Assembly: GCF_001315015.1 (NCBI RefSeq)
Contig: NZ_CP012918.1
Coordinates: forward strand, 124,001 to 188,000
Length of the DNA: 64,000 nt
Direction of reading: 5' to 3'
Source: Azospirillum brasilense
Lineage (GTDB): Bacteria > Pseudomonadota > Alphaproteobacteria > Azospirillales > Azospirillaceae
The notes beneath the pieces were generated by a model. That model had not been told where the DNA came from. It worked only from the letters and a program-made list of their open reading frames with translations, and ran no database searches. The position numbers and the translations under genes were made by a program. Below are positions 25,701 through 34,106 of this stretch, in pieces. Every line of letters begins with the position of its first letter. The first letter of the stretch is position 1.

Positions 25701-26509
25701 ATGCGCCGCAAGGAGCATGTGCGGCCCTACGTCAAAGCGCAGAAGAACGACGACCGTGACGCCGAGGCGATCGCCGAAGCGGCCACCCGGCCGACGATGC
25801 GCTTCGTGCCGGTGAAGAGCGCCGTTCAGGCGGATATGCAAGCCCTCCACCGAGCGCGCGAGCGGCTGGCATCGGACGCACGGCGCTGATCAACCATGTC
25901 CGCGCCTTGCTGCTGGAACGCGGGCAGGCTATTCCGCAGGGGCGCCGCAAGGCGGCGGAGCGGGTGGCCGCCCTCCTCGACGGCGACAGCTCCAGCCTGA
26001 GCCCCCGCATCCGGGACCTGCTGGCCGAACTGCAGGCGGAATGGCAGGCGCTGGACGAACGGATCGCCGCCTTCGATGCCGAGTTCGCCGCCACGGCCCG
26101 GCAGGAGGAAGCGGCGCGGCGCTTGGCCACCGTTCCGGAAATCGGCCCGATCAACGCCACGGCTCTGGCCGCTGCAGTGGGCGACGTCTGCGCGTTCGAG
26201 CACGGTCGCGATCTTGCGGCGTGGCTGGGGCTGGTTCCCCGTCAGGTTAGCACCGGCGGCAAGACACGGTTGCGCGGGATCTCCAAGCGCGGCAACCGCT
26301 ATCTGCGCAAGAATCTGATTCATGACGCCCGCGCCGTTCTGCCCCATCTGGCCGAAAGCGCCACACCGATTGGCCGTTGGGTGAAGGGACTGTTGGCCGG
26401 GGTCCACAAGAATACGGTGGTGGTGGCGCTGGCCAACAAGCTGGCGCGGATCGCCTGGGCGGTGCTGGTGCATGGAACGACCTATGAGGCGCGTCATGCG
26501 ACCGTCTGA
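25701..26509 (+). pseudogene. IS110-family transposase, truncated and frameshifted
   Basis: Frame 1 gives VRPYVKAQKNDDRDAEAIAE and QADMQALHRARERLASD, then stops at 25887. In the next frame the protein continues ALINHVRALLLERGQAIPQG, VPEIGPINATALAAAVGD, LAAWLGLVPRQVSTGGKTRL to the stop at 26509. A one-base loss near 25883 explains the shift. The DVHK N-terminus is absent. Confidence 0.85.
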
Positions 26510-26640
26510 ACGCTTCCTTCAGCGCACCGGATATCCGTGAACGATGATCCGCCGAACGCCTCGGCAAAAACGAGGCCTTTGGGATAAGAAAGGACTTGTC
26601 GTTCGTCAATTGCCCGTTCCTGAGCCGTTGTATTGCGCTA

Positions 26641-26654
26641 TTGACCATCGTCAA
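26641..26654. promoter_or_regulatory. FNR/Dnr-type box of nirS
   Basis: TTGACCATCGTCAA, 67 bp before the nirS start; correct dyad and a typical distance for activation by Dnr/NnrR. Confidence 0.85.
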
Positions 26655-26720
26655 GGTTTTGCACGAAGTGACTCGCTTAAGACATTACACCGTAATGGAA
26701 TACTGTTCTGGAGTATAATT

Positions 26721-28361
26721 ATGCGGAGGATCACTCCGGCCTTGTGGGCTGCGTCCGTGGCAATACCGGCGTTGCTCGCGCTGTCGCCGGTTTCTGCCTC
26801 GGCCCAGTCGGCCGATCCGTCTTTGGCTAAAGACGCGAAGGAAGCGAGCGCGAAGATATACTTCGAGCGGTGCGCCGGTTGCCACGGCGTGCTTCGCAAG
26901 GGAGCCACCGGCAAGAACCTTGAACCGGACGCGACCAAGAAACTCGGCCAGGCACGGCTGGAGAAAATCCTGGCGTTCGGCACCGAAGGTGGCATGCCGA
27001 ATTTCGAAGACATTCTGTCCAAGGATGAGATCAAGAGCCTCGCCACTTACATCCAGATGACTCCCGACTCCCCGCCGGAGTGGGGTATGACGGAGATGAA
27101 GAACTCCTGGAAGGTCGCCATCCCGCCGGAGAAGCGCCCGACCAAGAAGATGAACAACGTCAACCTGGACAACGTGTTCTCGGTGACGTTGCGCGACGCC
27201 GGTGAGGTCGCCCTCATCGACGGCGACAGCAAGAAGATCTGGAACATTGTCAAGACCGGCTACGCGGTCCACATCTCGCGCCTGTCGGCGTCGGGGCGCT
27301 ACGTCTACGTGATCGGGCGCGACGGCAAGCTCGACATGATCGATCTGTGGATGGAGAAGCCGGAGGTCGTCGCGACCATCAAGACCGGTCTCGACGCCCG
27401 CTCGGTCGACACCTCCAAGTTCAAGGGCTTCGAGGACAAGTACGCGATTGCCGGGTCCTACTGGCCGCCGCAGTACGTCATCATGGACGGCCAGACGCTC
27501 GAGCCGCTGAAGATCGTCTCGACCCGCGGCAACACCATCGACGGCGACTACCATCCGGAGCCGCGCGTCGCCTCGATCGTCTCCTCGATGATCAAGCCCG
27601 AATGGGTGGTGAACGTGAAGGAGACGGGCATGATCAAGCTCGTCGACTACACCGACATCAAGAACTTGAAGGAAACGACGATCGAGTCCGCCAAGTTCCT
27701 GCACGACGGCGGCTGGGACGCGTCCAAGCGCTACTTCCTGGTGGCCGCCAACGCCTCGGACAAAGTCGCGGTGGTCGATACCAAGGAAGGCAAGCTGGCC
27801 GCGCTGGTCACCACCAAGGCCAAGCCGCACCCGGGCCGCGGCGCCAACTTCGTTCATCCGAAGTTTGGCCCGGTCTGGGCGACCTCGCATCTGGGCTCTG
27901 ACGTCATCACGCTGATCGGCACTGATCCGGACAAGCATCCGGAGAGCGCCTGGAAGGTGGTGGCCGAGCTGAAGAACCATGGCGCGGGCTCGCTGTTCGT
28001 GAAAACCCACCCGAAGTCCAAGAACCTGTGGGCCGACGCGCCGCTGAACCCGGAGCAGGAGGTCCTGGAGTCGGTGACGGTCTTCGACATCAACAACCTG
28101 GACAAGGGGCCGGAGGTCATCAATGTCGCGAAGATGGCCGGCCTGCCCGAGACGAAGGCGCTGAAGCGCGTCGTGCACGGCGAGTACAACGCCGCCGGCG
28201 ACGAGATCTGGTTCTCCATCTGGGCCGGCAAGACCGACCCGTCGGCGATCGTCGTGATCGATGACAAGACGCGCAAGATGAAGTCGGTGATCAAAGATCC
28301 GAAGCTGATCACGCCGACCGGCAAGTTCAACGTGCTGAACACGCAGCACGACATCTACTGA
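26721..28361 (+). CDS. nirS: Cytochrome cd1 nitrite reductase
   Basis: Periplasmic homodimer reducing nitrite to NO. 546 residues, normal length. Signal peptide to about residue 28 (ALLALSPVSASAQS). The heme c domain carries CAGCH (about 53-57) with the downstream Met-rich GGMPNFEDI. The d1 eight-bladed propeller starts near VFSVTLRDAGEVALIDGD and includes the proximal heme d1 His in GYAVHISR, with active-site His candidates in GDYHPEPRVAS and GANFVHP. The end KFNVLNTQHDIY is typical. GGAG lies 6 bases before the ATG. First gene of the nirS unit with its own FNR box. Confidence 0.97.
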   Translation: MRRITPALWAASVAIPALLALSPVSASAQSADPSLAKDAKEASAKIYFERCAGCHGVLRKGATGKNLEPDATKKLGQARLEKILAFGTEGGMPNFEDILSKDEIKSLATYIQMTPDSPPEWGMTEMKNSWKVAIPPEKRPTKKMNNVNLDNVFSVTLRDAGEVALIDGDSKKIWNIVKTGYAVHISRLSASGRYVYVIGRDGKLDMIDLWMEKPEVVATIKTGLDARSVDTSKFKGFEDKYAIAGSYWPPQYVIMDGQTLEPLKIVSTRGNTIDGDYHPEPRVASIVSSMIKPEWVVNVKETGMIKLVDYTDIKNLKETTIESAKFLHDGGWDASKRYFLVAANASDKVAVVDTKEGKLAALVTTKAKPHPGRGANFVHPKFGPVWATSHLGSDVITLIGTDPDKHPESAWKVVAELKNHGAGSLFVKTHPKSKNLWADAPLNPEQEVLESVTVFDINNLDKGPEVINVAKMAGLPETKALKRVVHGEYNAAGDEIWFSIWAGKTDPSAIVVIDDKTRKMKSVIKDPKLITPTGKFNVLNTQHDIY

Positions 28362-28383
28362 GCTTGCTGATCTTTTGACAGCG

Positions 28384-28417
28384 AAGGGCGGGAAAACGGC
28401 TAGTTTCCCCCCTTCTT
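28384..28417 (+). other. Stem-loop between nirS and the multiheme cytochrome gene
   Basis: AAGGGCGGGAAA pairs with TTTCCCCCCTT around an eight-base loop, with one bulged C, followed by cttcttt. It may partly terminate or process the transcript, giving more nirS than downstream mRNA. Confidence 0.5.
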
Positions 28418-28432
28418 CTTTAATCGGTAAGA

Positions 28433-30067
28433 ATGGGTGACGACATGGCGATGGAAGCCCTCTGGTCACGCCTCAGGCGCGTGCGGGTTCTCGGCGCGAC
28501 GCTGATCGGCGCGGCCGCGATCTTCGTGTCGGGCATCGTGTTCTGGGGCGGATTCAACACCGCCATGGAAGCCACGAACCAGATGGAGTTCTGCATCTCG
28601 TGTCACGAGATGAAGGACAACGTGTATGCCGAGTACAAGCAGACCATCCATTACGAAAACCGCACCGGCGTGCGCGCGACCTGCCCGGACTGCCACGTGC
28701 CGAAGGACTGGGTGCATAAGGTCCAACGCAAGATCCAGGCCTCCAACGAGGTTCTGCACTGGCTGCTCGGCAGCGTGAACACGCCGGAGAAGTTCGACGC
28801 CAAGCGTCTGGAACTGGCCAAGCACGAATGGGCGCGCTTCAAGGCCAACAACTCGCTCGAATGCCGCAACTGCCATTCCTTCGAGGGCATGAGCGCGGAG
28901 AAGCAGAAGCCGCGCGCCAGGAAGCAGCACGAGATGGCCAAGGCCGACGGCATGACCTGTATCGACTGCCACAAGGGCATCGCCCACAAGCCGGTGCATC
29001 ATCTGCTGGAGGAAGAAGAGGAAAGCAAGCCGAAGGTCGCCCAGGCTCCGGCTCCGGTTGCTGCTCCCGCCCCCGCGGCCGCACCGGCTGCCCCGGCCGC
29101 GGTCGTCCCTGTGTCCGCCCCAGCTCCGGCACCGGTCCAGATCCAGGCCGCCGCTTCGGCGGGCGATGCGCCGGCAATCGACTGGTCCGCGGTGCCCGAG
29201 CGCGTGGTGACGCTGTTCTACCCGGGCCAGACCTCCTACGAATGGATACAGAACGGCCCCGATCACGGCGGCGCCCGCGCCTACAAGAAGGGCGAGGAGT
29301 GCATCGGCTGCCACGAGGGTGAGCAGGCCGACATGGGCAAGAAGATGGCGTCCGGCCAGAAGGCGGAGACGACGCCGATCCCCGGCAAGCCGGGTTCGAT
29401 CCCGCTGACCGTCCAGGCGGCGCACGACGGCACGAACCTGATGATGCGCTTCCGCTGGCCGGCCGGCCCGCACACCCCGGCGCCCTTCGTCGAGGGCGGC
29501 AAGATGGACCCGCAGAACGCGGCGAAGCTCGCCCTGATCCTCGACCAGGGCTTGGTCGAAGACGCCAGCCGTTCCGGCTGCTGGAGCACCTGTCACCACG
29601 ACGCCCGGACCATGCCCGACGCGGCCGGACAGGAGGTGACCAAGTACCTGCCGCAGACGCGCAGCGCGATCTCCATCAAGGAAAGCCCGCGCGGCGGCTG
29701 GGATAAGCGCAAGCCGGCCGAGGAACTGGCGGAGCTGATGAAGCAGGGCGTGTTCCTCGATCTGATCCGCTGGAAGTCCGGAACCAACACGGTGGAAGAC
29801 GGCTACGTCTCTGCCGAGCGCGTGATGGAAGGCGGGCAGGGCGCCACCGCCACCGGAACGCTGGCCGACGGGGTCTGGACGGTGACGCTGGTGCGCAAGC
29901 TGACGTCGGACAAGCCGGGCGACATCTCGATCGAGCCGGGCAAGCTTTACACCGTCGGCTTCGCCATCCACGACGACCACACCAACGCCCGCTTCCACCA
30001 TGTTTCAGTCAACTACAAGCTTGGCCTTGACAGCGCGGAGGCCGCCATCAACGTCATGAAGAAGTAA
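28433..30067 (+). CDS. NirT/NapC tetraheme cytochrome fused to an EB_dh-like heme domain
   Basis: 544 residues, probably the membrane quinol dehydrogenase feeding nitrite reductase. One N-terminal membrane anchor (about 20-42). Four CxxCH motifs in the NapC/NirT domain: CISCH, CPDCH, CRNCH, CIDCH. Then comes an Ala/Pro linker (about 200-245). The C-terminal domain has a fifth CIGCH and a CWSTCH (CxxxCH) motif plus the beta pattern of ethylbenzene-dehydrogenase-type cytochrome domains (IPLTVQAAHDGTNLMMRFRW ... YTVGFAIHDDHTNARFHHVS). It is co-directional with nirS, 71 bp away. A plain NirT has only the first domain. Confidence 0.85.
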   Translation: MGDDMAMEALWSRLRRVRVLGATLIGAAAIFVSGIVFWGGFNTAMEATNQMEFCISCHEMKDNVYAEYKQTIHYENRTGVRATCPDCHVPKDWVHKVQRKIQASNEVLHWLLGSVNTPEKFDAKRLELAKHEWARFKANNSLECRNCHSFEGMSAEKQKPRARKQHEMAKADGMTCIDCHKGIAHKPVHHLLEEEEESKPKVAQAPAPVAAPAPAAAPAAPAAVVPVSAPAPAPVQIQAAASAGDAPAIDWSAVPERVVTLFYPGQTSYEWIQNGPDHGGARAYKKGEECIGCHEGEQADMGKKMASGQKAETTPIPGKPGSIPLTVQAAHDGTNLMMRFRWPAGPHTPAPFVEGGKMDPQNAAKLALILDQGLVEDASRSGCWSTCHHDARTMPDAAGQEVTKYLPQTRSAISIKESPRGGWDKRKPAEELAELMKQGVFLDLIRWKSGTNTVEDGYVSAERVMEGGQGATATGTLADGVWTVTLVRKLTSDKPGDISIEPGKLYTVGFAIHDDHTNARFHHVSVNYKLGLDSAEAAINVMKK

Positions 30068-30156
30068 CGTCCCGAACCCAAGCAAACCCAGGACGGGGCG
30101 GTGCCTTCGGTGCTGCCCCGTCGCCGTGTCCGCAACCAGGCAATCAGAGTCCGTCC

Positions 30157-30483
30157 ATGATCCGCGCCTTCGCGGTGGGCGCCGCCGCGCTCATCCTCGC
30201 TCCCCTCCTTCTTGCCGGTCCGACGGTGGCCGACGAGGTCGTCGTTCGCATCGAAAAGAACCGGTTCGATCCGGCGCGTGTCGCCGTGCGCCCCGGCGAC
30301 ACCGTCGTGTGGTTGAACGCCGAAAAGCGGACCAGCCACGACGTGGTGTTCGCGGACGGCGTGGCCTCGGAGCGGCTGATGCCCGAGGAGCGCTTCGCCC
30401 GGCGTTTCGACGCGCCCGGAATCCACCCCTACCGCTGCACCCCGCATCCCGACATGCGGGGCGAGGTCGTGGTCGAGCCGTAA
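30157..30483 (+). CDS. Periplasmic cupredoxin (plastocyanin/azurin-like)
   Basis: 108 residues. Signal peptide to about 25 (LILAPLLLAGPTVADEV). One cupredoxin domain with the copper ligands visible: His in TSHDVVF, then Cys, His and Met in YRCTPHPDM. The likely role is a soluble electron carrier to NirS, replacing or supplementing cytochrome c551. It sits between the NirT-type gene and nirN, 89 bp after the former. Confidence 0.88.
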   Translation: MIRAFAVGAAALILAPLLLAGPTVADEVVVRIEKNRFDPARVAVRPGDTVVWLNAEKRTSHDVVFADGVASERLMPEERFARRFDAPGIHPYRCTPHPDMRGEVVVEP

Positions 30484-30500
30484 CCCGGCCGGTTGCGGGA

Positions 30501-30514
30501 TTGACGATCGTCAA
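30501..30514. promoter_or_regulatory. FNR/Dnr-type box of nirN
   Basis: TTGACGATCGTCAA, perfect dyad 71 bp before nirN, so nirN can be transcribed separately from nirS. Confidence 0.82.
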
Positions 30515-30585
30515 GGTCCGCGGACGGCGGGTTGCCGATCCTGCGCGGCGGGCGCCGTCCGGACGCCCGGAGTCTGGAGAGCCCG

Positions 30586-32163
30586 ATGATCCGCCCCCTT
30601 CCCGCCGCCCTCTCGGTTGCCATTGCCGCCGTTCTGTTGGCCTGCGCCGCGCCGTCGCCTGCCCGGGCCGACGGCCCGAACCCTGAGCGTCTGTTCGCCG
30701 AGCATTGCGCCGCCTGCCACGGCGGCGACCGTCTGGGGGCTATCGGTCCCGCGCTGCTGCCTGAGAATCTGGGCCGGCTGAAGCCGGCGGAGGCCGAGCG
30801 CATCATCCGCCACGGCCGGCCGGCGACCCAAATGCCGGGCTTCCCTGCGGAGACCCTGTCGGACGAAGCGGTGCGGGTTCTGGCCGCCTATGTCTTCACC
30901 CCATTGCCCGAGGTACCGGCCTGGGGCATGGAAGAGATCGCCGCCAGCCGCGTCGTCCACAAGGACCCGGCGACGCTTCCGGAAAAACCGCGGCACGGGG
31001 CCGACCCGCTCAACCTCTTCACAGTGGTGGAGGCGGGTGATCATCACGTCAGCATCGTGGACGGCGACCGCTTTACCGTGCTCGACCGGTTTGAAAGCCG
31101 TTTCGCGCTTCACGGCGGGGCGAAATACTCGCCCGACGGCCGGTTCGTGTATCTCGCCTCCCGCGACGGCTGGGTGTCGAAATACGACCTGCATTCCCTG
31201 AGCCTAGTGGCCGAGGTGCGCGCTGGCGTGAACACCCGCAACGTGGCGGTGTCGTCGGACGGCCGCTTCCTGATGGTCGGAAACACGCTGCCGCACACGC
31301 TGGTCGCGCTTGACGCGCGGGACCTGACGCCGATCAAGGTCATTCCCGTGACGGACGGCAAGGGAAAGAGTTCGCGCGTGTCGGCGGTCTACAGCATGCC
31401 GCCGCGGAATTCCTTCGTCGCCGCGCTGAAGGATCTGCAGGAGGTGTGGGAACTTCCGTGGGACGACCGCCCGGTTTATGCCGGCCTCGTCCATTCCCAC
31501 GAACCCGGCCGGGAAGAAGCGGTGTCCTTGCCCGGCCCGTTTCCGGTGCGCAAGCTGAAGGTCAACGAATTCGTGGACGATTTCTTCTTCGACCAGCCTT
31601 ACGATCAGTTGATGGCGACCTCGCGTGACGGCAAGAAGGGCATTGTCGTCCACATGGACGTCGGCCGCCAAATCGCTGAGCTGGATCTGCCGGGCATGCC
31701 GCACCTCGGTTCGGGCATCAACTTCGTCCATGAGGGACGGCCGGTCATGGCCACCCCCCACTTCAAGGACCCGGTGATCAGCGTCATCGACACGGTGGAC
31801 TGGAAGACCGTGAAGCGCATTCCCATGCCCGGCCCCGGCTTCTTCCTGCGCGGTCATGAAAACACGCCCTACGCCTGGGCCGACGCCTACATGGGCAAGG
31901 ACCGCGATACGATCCCGATCATTGACACCCGCAGTCTGGAAATCGTGAACACACTGCGACCGGCGCCGGGCAAGCTCACCGCGCATGTGGAGTTCACGCG
32001 CGATGGTCGTTACGCGCTGGTGTCGGTCATGGAAGACGAAGGGGCCATCGTCGTCTACGACGCCGCCACGTTCGCGGAGGTCAAGCGCCTGCCCATGCGC
32101 AAGCCGATCGGAAAGTACAACGTCTGGAACAAGATCAACTTTTCCAGCGGGACCAGCCACTGA
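30586..32163 (+). CDS. nirN: NirN, cytochrome c with heme d1 domain
   Basis: Periplasmic enzyme of heme d1 maturation: it converts dihydro-heme d1 to heme d1 and passes it to NirS. 525 residues, usual size. Signal peptide to about 29. Heme c motif CAACH (about 45), axial Met in TQMPGFPAE. The d1 propeller starts at LFTVVEAGDHHVSIVDGD, with His in SRFALHGGAKYSPDG; the end is GKYNVWNKINFSSGTSH. NirS, NirN and NirF are paralogues; lack of the NirS-type GYAVHISR and presence of the short heme c domain separate this from NirS. GGAGA precedes the ATG. Confidence 0.93.
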   Translation: MIRPLPAALSVAIAAVLLACAAPSPARADGPNPERLFAEHCAACHGGDRLGAIGPALLPENLGRLKPAEAERIIRHGRPATQMPGFPAETLSDEAVRVLAAYVFTPLPEVPAWGMEEIAASRVVHKDPATLPEKPRHGADPLNLFTVVEAGDHHVSIVDGDRFTVLDRFESRFALHGGAKYSPDGRFVYLASRDGWVSKYDLHSLSLVAEVRAGVNTRNVAVSSDGRFLMVGNTLPHTLVALDARDLTPIKVIPVTDGKGKSSRVSAVYSMPPRNSFVAALKDLQEVWELPWDDRPVYAGLVHSHEPGREEAVSLPGPFPVRKLKVNEFVDDFFFDQPYDQLMATSRDGKKGIVVHMDVGRQIAELDLPGMPHLGSGINFVHEGRPVMATPHFKDPVISVIDTVDWKTVKRIPMPGPGFFLRGHENTPYAWADAYMGKDRDTIPIIDTRSLEIVNTLRPAPGKLTAHVEFTRDGRYALVSVMEDEGAIVVYDAATFAEVKRLPMRKPIGKYNVWNKINFSSGTSH

Positions 32164-32279
32164 CGGACCATGGCCGCGTCGGTTCCGATCGCCTCCGCCG
32201 CCACATTCTGCACGTGGAGTGGAATCACGGAACAAACGGACGTCGACCATTGGAGGTTCGGTGTGCAATTTTCGCCCTC

Positions 32280-32293
32280 TTGACGACAGTCAA
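32280..32293. promoter_or_regulatory. FNR/Dnr-type box, cut off from its gene
   Basis: TTGACGACAGTCAA. IS relics start 30 bp downstream, so the original target is unclear; tcuA begins 467 bp further on. Confidence 0.7.
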
Positions 32294-32322
32294 GATGAAA
32301 ACGGGCAAATTGCTTTCTCATG

Positions 32323-32465
32323 GGTTCCGTTGCAAAGTTTGACGGCAGGTGCGGAGAGCCGCGGAAGCCGCGTCTTCAGGCGGCCATCCCGAAGAGGTTT
32401 GCGATGAATTCGCCGAAAGGGCCAAGGTGTCAGGGCAGCGCCTTAAAGACACTGTATTGGGGCTA
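32323..32465. mobile_element. IS6 3' end joined to an IS66 end
   Basis: GGTTCCGTTGCAAAGTTTG at 32323 is the same IS6 end as at 12381. The following 70 bp code on the minus strand for the last residues EFIANLFGMAA plus stop. Then CCTTAAAGACACTGTATTGG (32442 on) matches the IS66 end at 11584 in reverse. Only the ends remain. Confidence 0.65.
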
Positions 32466-32544
32466 AGACGTCCCCTTCTTGCCCGAAGTCAAGCTCAAGA
32501 GCGTCGGAATTCGTTCTATTCGACCGCCTCTTGCTGCATAGGAA

Positions 32545-32757
32545 ATGGGCCGTTCCATGGAATCGCACTCCGACCTCCTGGTTGACCTTGTTGCCTTGGC
32601 AGACGAGGGTCTCGATGGGTTCTGGAATATTGACCCGCCGGTCTTGGCCAGCGGCGGAGCCGAGTGGAATGCCGGAGGCAACGGCGGTACGAACCGGGCC
32701 GGCATTGCCGGCCACGGCCTAGCCACAGTTGCCTCCAAGAAAGTTGTGGAGGCCTGA
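32545..32757 (+). CDS. Hypothetical small protein before tcuA
   Basis: 70 residues, ATG at 32545 after AGGAAA (a second ATG gives 66). No signal, membrane helix or known motif; Gly/Ala/Asn-rich in the second half (GGAEWNAGGNGGTNRAG). It ends 2 bp before the GTG of tcuA. The frame contains the GGAGG that serves tcuA. May be real and coupled, or an accidental frame in a leader. Confidence 0.35.
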   Translation: MGRSMESHSDLLVDLVALADEGLDGFWNIDPPVLASGGAEWNAGGNGGTNRAGIAGHGLATVASKKVVEA

Positions 32758-32759
32758 CG

Positions 32760-34106
32760 GTGCGTCGTCCGGCATGCCCGTCCGGCGGCGGCGCTTACGA
32801 TGTCGTCGTGATCGGTGGTGGGGCTGCAGCACTCTGCGCGGCCCTGGCAGCCCGGCAACGAGGAGTATCGGTCCTGCTGGTTGAGCATGCCTCACCCGCA
32901 TTGCGCGGCGGCAATGCCCGACACGGTCGCAATCTCCGCATCGCCCACGACCGCCCAACGCGCTGGCTGCCCGAACGCTATTCCGAGGGCGAGTTCCTGT
33001 CGGAGCTGCGCCAAGCTACCGGTGGGGAGATGGACGAAGCCGTCGCGCATGTTCTGGTCCGCGGCTCGACCACCATCGTCGACTGGCTGGCCGACTGGGG
33101 TGTGCGATTTCAGGCAGTCCTGCACGGACAGCCCAACCACTCGCGGCGGACTGCGTTCTTCCTTGGCGGTGGCAAGGCGCTCGTGAACGCGCTGTACGCG
33201 GCGGCGGAGCGGTTGGGGATCAAGATCCTCTATGACGCCGAAGTGAACGATCTGCCTGTTGCCGACGCTCCCTCGCGCATGATCGAGGTCATCCGTGCCG
33301 GTCAGTCCATCCATGTGCGGGCGCGGGCGGTGGTCGCCGCCTGCGGCGGCTTCCAGGCCAACATCGAGTGGCTGCGCGGTATCTGGGGGACCGCCGCCGA
33401 TGGCTTCGTGATCCGGGGCACGCCCTACGCGCGGGGACAGGTTTTGCGCAGCCTGCTGGACCAAGGTACCGCCCCGGTCGGCGACCCGAAGCGGCTCCAC
33501 ATGGTCGCGGTAGATGCGCGCTCGCCGACATTCGACGGTGGCATCGTCACGCGGCTGGACTGCGTGCCCTATGGCATCGTCGTCGACGGAACCGGCCGGC
33601 GTTTCCGGGGCGAGGATGCAGATCTCGGGCGGACACGCTACGCAATTTGGGGGGGACTGCTGGCGCGCTGCCCGGGGCAGATCGCCTACTCGATCTTCGA
33701 TGCCGATGCCCAAAATGCCTTCGCCTCCTCAGTCTACCCGCCGGTTCGGGCGGACACGGTTGCCGGCTTGGCTGCGGCGCTGGAAATTCCCGGAGACGCC
33801 CTCGCCGCCGCCATCTGTGACGCCAACAAGCGCACGGGACCGGACGCGCGACCAGTGCGGGCGCCGCCCTTCGGCGCCTACCCGCTGAGACCCGGGATCA
33901 CCTTTTCCTATCTTGGGGTCCGCGTGGACACAAGCGGGCGGGTCCATCTGGCGTGCGGTCGCGCGACCCGGGGTCTCTTTGCCGCCGGCATGATTATGGC
34001 GCCCAACGTGCTGGGAAAAGGCTATCTTGCCGGTGTCGCTTTGACGATCAGCGCGGTGTCCGGCCGCATCGCTGGAGAGGAGGCGGCAGCCCATGCTCGA
34101 TCATAA
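32760..34106 (+). CDS. tcuA: TcuA-like FAD-dependent dicarboxylate/tricarballylate dehydrogenase
   Basis: 448 residues. Rossmann dinucleotide motif DVVVIGGGAAALCAALAAR near the N-terminus; the fold is the succinate dehydrogenase/fumarate reductase flavoprotein type, with RTRYAIWGGLLAR and the end GLFAAGMIMAPNVLGKGYL binding FAD. TcuA oxidises tricarballylate to cis-aconitate. GTG start with GGAGG about 8 bases upstream. It overlaps tcuB by 14 bp, the normal tcuAB arrangement; no tcuC transporter follows. True substrate unknown, and another anaerobic redox role is possible in this setting. Confidence 0.82.
   Translation: MRRPACPSGGGAYDVVVIGGGAAALCAALAARQRGVSVLLVEHASPALRGGNARHGRNLRIAHDRPTRWLPERYSEGEFLSELRQATGGEMDEAVAHVLVRGSTTIVDWLADWGVRFQAVLHGQPNHSRRTAFFLGGGKALVNALYAAAERLGIKILYDAEVNDLPVADAPSRMIEVIRAGQSIHVRARAVVAACGGFQANIEWLRGIWGTAADGFVIRGTPYARGQVLRSLLDQGTAPVGDPKRLHMVAVDARSPTFDGGIVTRLDCVPYGIVVDGTGRRFRGEDADLGRTRYAIWGGLLARCPGQIAYSIFDADAQNAFASSVYPPVRADTVAGLAAALEIPGDALAAAICDANKRTGPDARPVRAPPFGAYPLRPGITFSYLGVRVDTSGRVHLACGRATRGLFAAGMIMAPNVLGKGYLAGVALTISAVSGRIAGEEAAAHARS

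Noticed and set aside
26685..28469. 594-codon minus-strand frame opposite nirS
   Set aside because: Shadow of nirS; nirS has complete domains and regulatory signals.
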